Assembly: GCA_000469685.2 (NCBI GenBank)
Contig: LS997563.1
Coordinates: 3,111,281-3,175,280 of the forward strand
Length of the DNA stretch: 64,000 nucleotides
Reading direction: 5' to 3'
Origin: Haemonchus contortus
Lineage: Eukaryota; Nematoda; Chromadorea; Rhabditida; Trichostrongylidae
This document shows, in pieces, positions 1 through 12,000 of this stretch. Each line of letters starts with the position of its first letter. Position 1 is the first letter of the stretch. The notes beneath the pieces were generated by a model. That model saw nothing but the letters and a program-made list of their open reading frames with translations. It did not search any database and had not been told where the DNA came from. Position numbers and translations under genes: made by a program.

Positions 1-3000
1 ATTCGGCCATCTTCCCATAGTCTTTGTGAGCTTCTAGTGCTTCGACGACTTTCAATACTATCTGAACCCGAGGATACTAAAAACTCTCCGAACTGAGTAA
101 AGGGGATACATAGATGATTCGGTGTCAGGCCGACTTACGACTTACCTCTTCATCTGAATTTGCTAGGAATCGTAATGCTAAATCAGCGCTTTTCATTAGC
201 GCAGTGTTGATTACTGTCTCGTCGTCCGTAGCTGAATAATCGACCTAAATTGATAATATATGAATATATTCGATGGCATGGGATGATTAAATAATAGTAA
301 ATATGTACATATAATGGTGAAAGTACAACGAATTCAACTTTGCTTTGCCTTGAAGAAAGGCAAGTCCTTAGGGACACTGGGAGGGTTCAAAGGCATAGTT
401 CACGACAAAAAGGGATTCTGAGATTTCTCCTTAGAATGAATCTTCGATCTAAGGATACCACAAGGGACGCTGTCGGAAAAACGAAAAACTGTGAGATAGG
501 GCGTAATAAGGACCCGAAAACCGGCTCAGCCGACGAACACACCCAAAGGCGGACGAGTTTTCACAGCGTCGTTGAGGCTGTAAAAGTAGCGCCATTTTCA
601 ACGGGATTCATACATTGCACTCTAGCTCTTTACTGTAGCCACCTATACGCAATGGCGTATGCACTTGGACATATTGTCACAGTTCTCTCTACGCGTAATG
701 TCAGTGGGAGTCATCCGTGCCCTTCAGGAGTATAAGGAGTTTGAGCTGTACTTCCCCCTTCCCCTTCCAAATGTTTTCTCTAGCTGTTTTTCCAGTTCAT
801 GGTGATGTAAGAGCTATCATAATCATGGACAAAAAAAGGGTAACGGAACTTCTCCCCTATCGCGGCATTCTCCTTTGCGGCATGCGGCCAATGTCGCTGC
901 AATTACGGTACTCACCTCGCCTCCCGCCAATCGATAAGACGCGAAATTTTTCCTTGACTGGCTTGCTTTTTCATTGGAATTTATCGTTTTTTCTTCTGTT
1001 TCTTTTTAGTTTTCATGTTTATTAGACTTGATTAATTCAAATGACTCCTCCTATATAAACGACGATCAATACCTCATTGAAATTGAAGGGAGCGGCCAGC
1101 CAATTCAAATAATTAAAGGACTCCCTACCTCACAAATTGCGCGCTCCAATCTTCCACCGCAGTCCTGAGATAGGCGGCGGGTGCGGCGTGTGCGACGCCG
1201 TGTTGGGGGAGAAGTTCCCGGACCCCAAAAAAAATGCTGTTTCAGTTTGACATGGGGTTAGAAGTTTAAGGAAAGCTCACCGCTCTTTCCAAAGCTCCCG
1301 GTTCCTGTTGAAGTAAAATTCTCCTCCTGGGGTGGAGGAATGGGGGGAGGGAAGGGAACGGGGGGGGGAGGTGGGTAATGGAGAAGGGGGAAAATTCGTT
1401 CTTCCTCTCTCCGTCGTAGATTCTGTGTCCCAAACACTAGAACCAAGTCACGTGGGCCACAGCGACAATGGAACTGTGTAGGTGACTCGCCTTTAGGTAA
1501 GCCTGAACAGCTTTCACCCAATCCCGATGTTCTTCAAATGCTCGACCTTGTGCAAGTAACGAACTGACGCCGCGACCACCTCCCAGCAGCTCGACTTGTT
1601 CAAACTCTTCCTGGAAGGATTCTATATCAACTTTTGTACCAGAATTCAATTCATTTCATAACGTTACAAAAAGCTACCGTACAGCACTCAAGTAAATTAC
1701 CTGCAACTGTAAGAGCTGATGCGGTAGATACTCTTTGGCAATACGCAAGGCATCAGGCCACATTCCGCTTTCTTGGTAGTACCTGAAGGTACAGTTTTGG
1801 ATCAGGTTTTTCATGATCACCACTGACCCTTTGTAAGTTCGTACTTGAGTATAATGTCGGGCCGATTTGCTCTCAGAAGGCAGCTTTCTGCTCGTGCGGT
1901 ATCTTCTTCTTCGAGTGCTTTGCGAGCCTCGGCTATGAAGACGTCCGGCAACGATTCCGGGGAGTGGTCTCTGAAATACGTGCTCTCTCAACTCGTACTG
2001 TAATGTATGTTTATGAAACATTCTTACATGGCTATTTGCTCGGCGTTCCTCCAATCTCCATCATGCACATACATAGCGACTGCTTCAGCTGGTTTCCCGG
2101 CTGCGATGAAGTGCTGCGCGGCTTGATCGAGACGCCCTTCTTCCTCCATTTGAACAGCCATACGCATATGAACCTAATGACATACTTATTTTCATGGGAG
2201 CGCTGCATGATAATGCCCTACAACCTTTAATCTGCCCCATCAGTTTTCTGTGATGCTCCGTAGAGCTTCACATCCCTGTCGCCCCTCCCTATCTACATCA
2301 AGACGTTGCATCAAGACTGGGTGACTAGGGGCAAGGATTTTCCTCTGAAAAGGATGACTGGGAGTCTCTTCTGAATTCTACTTTGGAAATTCAGCTTCAA
2401 TGTTGATGGGACAATTTGGTGAGACCTTCCTGCGATCTCTGAGAAACACGGCAACGTCCCGCTTCGGCTACGCCACGCACATGCACAAGCACCAGCCCTT
2501 AGCATGGATCTGGGCTATATCTCGGACTACTACGCTCATCTATGTTGGTTACTTCACCCAAAAGATCTTATTGGAATGCATACCCCTGGTAGTCGTTCCT
2601 TGGCACCGAGGCGAGCCAGTTCGAATGCGAAATCAAAGGTCCTGAAAAGGAGACATACGATTGTGTTTGGACCTAGACCTATCGATGAACTTCATTTCGT
2701 GCAGAAGATCCCGTCCACTTACCCAATCTCACTGAAATGGTCTATCGCTTCGTTGAGCATGCCGAATTTGTTTAGCAACTTCACTCCAGCTTCACCTCCC
2801 AGGCTTTTGGCCCAAAGTAGTGCTACCTGTAAACACTCGTGCATGTCAATGGAATCTCTCATCTGAAATTCTGGAAGGTACATTAAAAAGCCTTTGCACG
2901 GTCTGACCAACACCTGTGATTGGTGGACGCCCACTGCGGCCAATCACAGGCATCCCTGCACGGGCTGTGCCGAAGCCAAGGTTAAAACTACTTGGGTGTT

Positions 3001-6000
3001 ACTGTGCAGTACCTGTTTCTGTTCTTGTTCCCCTCCTTCACTCCTCGCCAGACGATATGCATCAGTCCACATCTCCTTTTCTCTGTACATATTGATCGCT
3101 GCCTGAATGGTAGATTTGGTGGGAGGGCCAACCAAAAGGCTTCAGAGCTAACCTTTATATCGTCGGCCTTCAAATACTCCTCTTCAGCCGAACGCAAATC
3201 TCCTCGTTCTTCATGCTCCATTCCGAGTCTTTTGTGAGTTTCCTTGAAAGTTAACCCAAGTTCTTCCGAAAGTCTCATCAGAAGTAAAACCAACAAGTAA
3301 CCTGTAGATGCTCTCCATGGTACTTTTCCACGAGACGAATGACATCGTCGTTCCGATCGGCGTTCTTGTACATAAGAACGGCTCTGTTCGACATTCCAAT
3401 AGAGACGTATAGCTAGGAGGGTTAAAGCGTTAATTGAGAAATATTCAAGTATCACCGCAAGGTGCACTGGAAGCAACGAATTTGGTCCTGGAAACGTACC
3501 TGTTCAGCATCAGCATATCTACCCTGCTCTTCGAGCTCCTCTGCTTTGGCCTCATACAGCGCAATAGTTTCTTCCTTGCCGAGAAATTCTTCTGATAACT
3601 GAAAACGCTTTGAGAAATCGAACAGACTTGTTTTGGAAAGACCGATTTGATTTCGTTTCGATCCAATCCAGGCACATTCCCTAAAGCGACGATCGGGAGT
3701 TGCGCGGGCGAGACATCTAGCTAGGTATCGTTGGATTCTAAGGGACATACTTGACCCCCAACCCGACCTTGACGAATGGCTTCTATCTGCTATAATTTTC
3801 TTTGTAAAAGCTGAAAGATTTTTTATTGCTAAAAGCTTTCCAAGCACAGGACATATGTAGTAATTGCAAGAGGGTGGGGCGAAAGGAGTTGAGAGGAGCT
3901 ATAACCCTTCCCCACACTTTTTCGTCTTTTTTTTCCTAGAATCTCACATTTTTTCGAACCAGTTTGACCACTACAGAACAAAACACAAGGGAGTTGTGAC
4001 AGCTTGGCGTACGGCGCCAAAGTCTTACCCTGTAGGCGTCTGCCCATCTGTTGTTTTTGATATACATTGCTATTGCTTCCTTCTGCAGATTTGCCTCCAG
4101 ATATAGCCGTTCGGCTCGCTGAATGAGTATATTCGAAATAGGCTGCAGGACTAATTCTTAGCAATATAAAGCCAAAAAAGTTCAGCCGCACGTCCAGTTC
4201 ATCTGTTGTCGCATAATGAGCAGCAATTCTTCCATAGAAGTCGCTGGATATTTGCGAATCACGGATCACATCCACGATCTGCAGGGCCTTCCCCCATTCC
4301 TTTGCTTCGATGGCTGCTTCAGCTGCTTTGATGAGGCTGTTCGCTTCTGAAACGTTGTACCATCAATATAGGGTATTAGTCATTGCTTGAAGTAAGAACT
4401 CACCCAGAAAATGACTAATGGATGCGTCGTGCTGCCCTTCCGATACCAGATGGTCACCCCACTGCTCTTCCAACTGAACCACTTTTTCTGGTGCAGCGAA
4501 ACGAGCCAGCTGAAAGTTACTCGGGTATGTATAAAGGGTAAAGGATAAAGTCCTGAGACCTTAATCAATTTCGGCTGAGGGATGCGCCCACGCTTTCGAC
4601 TTCCATTCAGAATCGTAGTGGCGTATTGAATGCGTATGTGGCCTTTACAATGACTTGCGGTGGCTAGGCGGTGTGCAAGTCAGTGCTTTTATCATGCCAG
4701 ACTAATCTGGTGCCAGTTAACCGACCCCGGAGGGATCGATGGCTATGTTGGCCTAGGTGGATATTGATCCGGGATCCGAATCGGTGACCATGGGTGTGTA
4801 AAGTTCCCCACTTGTCACTACACCACCTCCGCCCGCTCGCGTATAAGCATAAATGGGGAAGATTATTCAGATAGCCATGTCAAGGGTGAAGCATTTGGTG
4901 GTCGGATTGCTCATAATGTTTATTGAATTGTCCCACGAGTTGCCACGCTCCCCCATGCCTACCCACCTTGCAAAAATGCTGACTATTAGGAAAGATTGGG
5001 GAAGAACGTATGGAAAAGGTAGAGTGTCATGACCGAAGTGAGAATGCACCCAGAAAACCAGCAAATTATCGCTATCTACATTACATCCTGATAACCCTTT
5101 TTGATATCACCTCATTTCCAGCGACCAAACACTTCTGCCTCTCTCCCCCATCCCTCTCCGGAATTCTGTGACACGCTCTTGACTTTGGTTATGGTAATCT
5201 GGTGGTTTCCTTACCTGAATAGCTTTGTTGAACGTTTGACCTTTTGTATAGCACTCGAGCGCTTTCTCGAAGTCCTTCATATGTTCGAAGAGTTCTCCAG
5301 CCTGAAGCAGTAAGTCATTCAAAGCTCAACGAACTCTAAAAAGGATCTTGGCACGACATGTGAGACGCCGTGCATCCTTACCTTGTCGTATATCTGGGAC
5401 TGCATGAGTTGTGAAGCAATCGAAGTCATAAGCTGGTGATTGTTGGCGAGCGATGGTTCCGTCAACGCTGTCTCCAAAGCTTGTACAGGTTTCTTCGCCT
5501 TCACGTAAAGGCTAACAGCACCGGCTATGTCGCCATCGGCTATTTTCAACTGAAAAAAGGCTAGGGCTACCATCTTTTCAATGTTTACACTGCCAAAAAC
5601 TCAAAGTCAGTCAGGATAACTTAAAACTCACCTCTGCTGCTTTTGCATCTCGCCCTGTATCAAACAACGTTCTGTAGTAATTCGCTTTGAGTTGATCGAA
5701 GCCAGGGTAGTTCTGAATAAGAATTCTCAGTCATTTGTCTATTCACACCCATATTCACCGTCTAGTACGTGCGCGAAAAGTGGAATGGTGATCGTCATCG
5801 ACCGCTCGTGCCACTGCCGCGCGCGTACCAGCCTTCCACATCGTTCTGGAAAGTTCTTACCACAGCCTTAGCAATGCTCAACGCCTCGTCCCACTTTTGC
5901 AGCAACTGGTACATCTCGATTGCTTCCTCGATGGCGTTCTAAACATCATCTCATTCGAGCCTATTCCCAAAATGAAGTCTGTAGAATGGTCTGTGGAAGG

Positions 6001-9000
6001 TAGAGCCCACATTTTTCAAATAAATATTCTCGGCTTCCTTGAAATTTCGCATCAGTTGCGCAGCATTGGCTCGAATTTTCCAATGTTGAGTGCCATCGCC
6101 ACCAATCTCTTTAGCTGTGACTTCTGCCATTTCTGCATTTCTCTGAAGTAGAGATATTCAATACGGGGAATGAACCTCAAAGCCTGAGCAGCACTTACAA
6201 AAGCGGCTCGGGCTCGTGGATATTCATTGAGAGCTGCAAAACATCGCTGAGCGACGAAGAAGTTTTTCTGTTCCGAGGCCATCTGCGCCACCTTGTTCCA
6301 CATCGAGTAGCTAAACATGTATGAGGTGGGAGTAAGGGATGATAGGACCTCAGCCAGCTAGTATTCCAAATTTGGAAGAGATTGAAAAATGTCAGGAGCT
6401 GTTAAAGTGAAGCAATCTACTGTGGCTGACGTTGTCCACTTACTTGTCTACCAGAATAAGAATAAGTTGATTGGGGGACCCCTGAAGGGATTTGCTTTCC
6501 AAACAGCTCGAAAGGATGGGATTATTTCAAGATTATCCGGACGAAGATCTCTACTCTCACAGGATCTCTAGAACTAACATATTCATTATCCTATTGCATA
6601 AAACTGGAAGTACCATACCTTCCTCAGTTACGGAATTTGGTCAGGTAAAGTAAAAATTGAAGCTCGACTGGTTCACTTTGAAGTTTCCAATCAAAGGTTA
6701 GGCTGTTGAGAGGCTGTTGAGAGGTTTGGTTGTCAGAAAGAATTTTCAGGAAGTCAAGAGAACCAAAGGAATACTCAAACTCACGCGTCATCGACCTTGT
6801 AGTGGTCCAGGAACGCAGATGCTCTGTTCAGATCTCCTGACTCGAGCGCTGAACCGAAATCAATTTGGACGTTATCAAGTTCATAAGCAACCTTGGCGTT
6901 GTCTTCCTAAACAACATTCCCATAGCTATGGCCGATCCACTGCACATCGTTGGTGGCTTACCTGCACAATGACTTCCGTACGTTCCGCATCTCGGAGAAC
7001 ACTTTCTATTTCACCTTTGATGGTAATCGTGGTTACTTGATCGGGTAAAGCTGGGTTGTACCTACATGATACCACATATTTTTCACGTATTGGAGTAATT
7101 GACGATATTTCAGAATGCGCTCACCATACGTGAAGTGTGTTACCGGACTGTGCCACGATAGTATCGCTCCCAGGCACCCATTGGACATAAGTACAGAAAT
7201 TGAGCAGTGATGACTGACGAGAGCCATCGAGTAGGAATAGTCGAGAGCGTTTGTCACGGAATAACAGTTTTGTAGCTGTTTCGCTCAACTAAATGGATCA
7301 AAATAAACATTATCAATAGTGGACCGAAGTAGCCGATAACTGCCAAACGTGTACATTTTAAGAGTTATTTGGTCGTTTAAAGGTTGTTCCGACCAAGAAG
7401 GGAGCGTAGCGATAGTTCAATCTGTGTAGCACATGCAGTGGCCCTTGGCTAGTTGTCTCGCTATGCATGTCCCTGTTCGAGGTAGCGCTGGTTTTAGGTG
7501 TGTTAAGAAGGATGGTCATGTATAGGCCTTCGGTGTGCACCTGTAACCCTAAGCCCACGCAACTGTTGGAGTGGCAGCAGATAAAGAGGGTCAAAATCCA
7601 GAGGTTCCCTTATTAACTGGAGCCTTTATCGAAAAGATTCGAGTTGGGAAAGAGGCAAAAGACACATGTAGGCGTACAGGTCAAGCCGTACAGCGAGAAA
7701 CTCCTACTTTGTTATTCCCGTCGTATTTTGAAGGGGACTCAATTTGATTCGTAGGTGGTTTCCTGGCATCTATTGATTGGAGCAGTAATGTTAACGTAGA
7801 CCTCGAAAAACTTCCTCATTTAAAAAGACAGTTTTAAGATCACCTCTAGCCAGTCTATTGTAGTCGTATGTGTTATGCTCACTTCTATGTTGTCGTTCAT
7901 CAAGTTCTCTGAAATAAGTAACGGTTACCAGATTATCCTGTGTTTTGGTACTGTTTTATACTTCTGCTGGGATTACTACTACTACTCTATATGAATGCAA
8001 CAGACGCAGCGCGACTGCACGCTTCAATGCCCTACACACAGTTATAAGATGTCCGGCTGCGTGGTCCACCGATTCCATAAATACATGAATTGGCTTACTC
8101 AAATCATTTGGCCCAAATACAAGTGTACTTTGTAACGCAATCCACCCTCCGATCCCGATTCTAATTCATTTCCATAATAAAAATAAGGCTTACTGATCGT
8201 TAGTGATGTCGGATCAGTGAGGTAGGCAATTTTCTTCATAGGGGTCGAGCCCGGACCTCCTTTCGTAACACTTACGCTAAATACGTAGAGAATATAATCA
8301 GAGCAACCTTACTCAATTTCAATTTAGATCACCTTATTAAATGACGGCTAGTCAGTTCAGTTCTCACCCAACCAAGCGGTCCGTCAACACCGTATTCGAC
8401 GACTGTTATTTCACCGACGTTTACAATCACACAAACATGAGCAAATTCAAAATAAAACCTAAAAAATATTATGATTGACTGGTTAAAGCAATAAGCAGGC
8501 CTTCTAAGGATGGCTTACTTTTCATTGCCTCCTGATTGCCAGTCGATTTCCGATGATAGCCCTGTCTCACTGTCGGCCAGAATCAGTGAAGACGCCGTGT
8601 ACGCCACCATGAAGCGGTCTTTTCCAATCATCTTAAGTTCGACACTCTTTTGGAAAATTGCTTGAATGAATAATGACTTGATTTGATGTTGAACCGAAGA
8701 TTGGAAAGATGTTTATACATTTTACGGAATCGTGGTAGCCTCTAGAGTTACCACAGCCAAGGAGAGACTGGGACAAGTAGGCAGCCAATGGTTCCCGCTC
8801 AAGCTGTTCAGTTGTAGGACCTTGTGGGGATCATTCTGCTCTTCACGCCAGTGCCTTTTTCTCATCACAAGCTAAGGCACAACTCAATGAATCATGCACT
8901 ACGGAGGGGTTTTTCCTTGGTCAGTATCGGTTCGAGATCCAATCTCTGAGTTCTACGTGTGGTAGAGACGCCTCTTGACCCTAACCGATCTCTATTTAGG

Positions 9001-12000
9001 AGACGATCTCTATTTAGGAGAGCTGTGCACGAAGAAAGTGTACTACGATCCCATTCAACATGTTTCCTCCTCCCTTCAGAGAGCCAAGGAAATGCAAGAA
9101 TGACTTGCATTCGTTGAGTAGGAAACCTCATTTCAAAAGACATGAGGAACGAAACATTATAAGGGGGTAATTGCGACATCAGAAAACCCACTTTGAGATT
9201 TTCGATGGCATATCCTTTCTGAGACACTAAGTTCGTTTTAGTGCCACTGTTCACATCACGCACGATGACGTGTGATGGTGCAACGTAGGTTGTTTCGAAT
9301 CGACTGTTCAGCATTCCTCTTCGAAGGCAGCAGTCAATGGAAATCACTCCACCACATAGAGTGCCCTGGAACCAAGAATTTACGATTTGAAACTTTGAAA
9401 AGACATTTGGTGATTGTAAAACCCAATTTTTTAGTGAGTTTTCTCCTTACCACCCAAAAACTGGTATAATGTGAAAAATTTTTGTTGCATTGCGATCTTC
9501 TGAATAAGGTAACGTTCGGGAACGGAAGGAAGTTCGCAACACCAGTAGTGTTTCAACTCAAGTAAGTAAGATCCGGCCTTATGGGGTTGATCCTGTTCTC
9601 AGAAACGGTAAAAAAGCTATATTGCTCCCTGACCTAAAACTACGCCATTGCCACTGCATCTCAGTCAATCTACTCCGCGTGGGCGGAAGGAACGTACGTT
9701 AGTTATAAGCAAGATGAGACTCGACGTCGTCCATCTTCGATTTCGACCCCTTGTCCAGAAAGATTATGTAGGAAATCACTAACAATAAGGTGACTCACAC
9801 AGTACAACACAGATCCATCTGCTTTCCATGCAATCGCAGTACACGCATACAAATTCGGAATGTCGAGAAAATTTCCTTCCTCCCAAGCACCTCTTCGAGA
9901 TGACCATGAGAACAGACGTATTCTGAAAAGTGTTATGCCACATTGCCTTTATCATTTATGCCACATTGCCTTTATCATGACCTCAGAATTCTGAGGAAAT
10001 TGAAGGAAATCGATACCTATTGAAACTTCCCAGGACCACGTTGTTTCCAGTAAAATCCATTGCAACAGCTGAGAACTCTTTCTCGTTTTGAGAATTGAAG
10101 TCGAATTGTTGCTGTACTATTCCATTTTCTAAATAGATTTTTTGTACGCTACCTCTTAAGAGTGGAATGATCTCATATCGTTGACTATTTATCAGCTAAT
10201 CTGACTTTGTTCGTATATTGTTAGAAACCTAGATTAGGTATCGTATGGAGCCATTCCCAACAGTTGAGAGTGGGGATTGGGTCAGGGAATCAACTTACCG
10301 CGGCGCAATTAAGTTCCCTGTTCCCTCTTTGGTCAATTGAAATAGTTGTATTGCGAAAGTGGTACAACTAGGACCAGATTCTTTCAGGATGAAGCAAACA
10401 GTGTTTCAAACTTTGTCCAACCACGTATGCCATGGTGTAGGCTAGGTAAGCATGCGAGCGATTCTGTTGTTCTCCAACTGTCACAGACGAGACTATAGAA
10501 GAGAGTATATCGAATGAAGAACTAGTAAGCATTTTACCTCCCTTGTTTTTGTTAGTGCGTTCCTTAATGTTTATTGAGGATAATGGTTTCCACTCTGAGG
10601 GTTTTTTGACCGGCGACACGACATCACGAAGGTGATCTCCATTGATCAGAGATCGCGCGGGAAAATTGCGCGCGCATGCCAACGTCCCGTGCCCAAGTTG
10701 ATAGATTCGGCGACCGCGCCTTCGAGCATCACCGGATGGAGCATCACCTTTCTTACCTTTGGTTCATTTTATCTTAACCTTGTTATTGGTCTACTTAATC
10801 TTGTCATTGATTCACCCAACCTTACTGAAGAAGTCATTTGTTATGTTCTTGCGCATTATTATTCTGATATTTGTTCACACTTGTTTACTCTCGTCTCTTC
10901 CATGAAGTTCTCGCATTCCCTTTATCGCGCTGTTGTTCGCGCTTCGTACGGTTTAGCTATATTGGTGCTCCTCTGATATGCTCACTGATATTTTTCGTGC
11001 TCGTTAAGCCACTTGATCGTTAAGTGAAATTGAATAAATGTTTAATTGCCCCAGTTTGATAGATTTTCGAACTCATGTATCAAGGCACGTTCAGATAGAG
11101 GAAGATTAGAAGCTAATGAATTGGCTTATGTTTTTGTACAGAGATAAGCTGTCACGTAAAATCCCAAAAGAGAATGTACGACCTGAGATCAAACAAGGCT
11201 TACCGCCTAAAGCCTGGCTCTCAGTGTTATCTGCTAAGGCTGAGAATACAAAGTTCAATGACAAAACTAGAGATATTCATGCTGCAGACAACATTTCACG
11301 CGAAGCAATGACAGAGACAGACCGGAACACCAACGCCATAGCTGCTGACATTGCAGCCCCTGTGTTGAGAATGCCTGTGCCAATTCTTAATGGGCTTTCG
11401 AAGTCTAAAGCACGTCAGTCAGTGCACGGAGGAAAACATGTCGCACCATCACAAGACGTATCAAGTTGGAGCGTTAATATGCCACATGAAATTACGTACC
11501 GATTCTCTGAATTCATTATTAATATGTGCTCTGGACAGGTTAAGCTTTCAATCAAGGAAAGCTGGCACAATAACATCTTTGGTCTTACCCGACGTGGATA
11601 TTCCAAAAGTGAAAGACTTCTGGATGGTTGTGTGATGGGATGGACAGGGTGTAGTGACATTATATTACATGCCACAATTGTTTCGTATGTTCTCTATCGA
11701 GCCGAAGAACGAGGTATATTCACTGTGAACGAGAGCGGCATATCGTTTGAATTGATAGATGATCCGTGCTTTACCTCAACCTAATAGAACCTGCAAGTGA
11801 AGCAACCGAAAGATATTCCGTTTTCTCGACGTCATGATTGAAACACATGAGGAACTTAGCTTTGGAATTGACAGAACCAAGACAACAGTAATTCAAATCA
11901 AAATGGCATTCCTCAACAGAGTGATTACCAAAGGAGTTGGACTACTGATCCCAGCCAAGGTTGCTGAAAAGCTGATCGAGGCGAGCATGCATAGAAACGG

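Larger units (their letters stand above)
1..6310 (-). other. osm-1: IFT172 exon map, TPR solenoid half (exons 17-37, truncated)
   Basis: Exons in transcription order: 6199-6310, 6011-6142, 5861-5938, 5632-5712, 5382-5549, 5215-5301, 4404-4509, 4192-4346, 4029-4118, 3500-3598, 3302-3412, 3153-3242, 3013-3102, 2723-2826, 2584-2641, 2028-2173, 1845-1970, 1701-1782, 1491-1610, 146-244, 1-61 (cut by the window edge). The repeated pattern of about 34 residues with conserved A, Y and L/A spacing (for example [20 protein letters not shown]) is typical of the IFT172 TPR region. Exon 24 has an unusual GTGCGG donor. Exon 35 is followed by GCGAGT, so intron 35 is best read as a GC-AG intron; reading through it instead gives a stop after 17 unrelated residues. 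The SINE at 4.5-4.8 kb lies in intron 22, and a MITE and a second repeat in intron 35. Confidence 0.85.
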
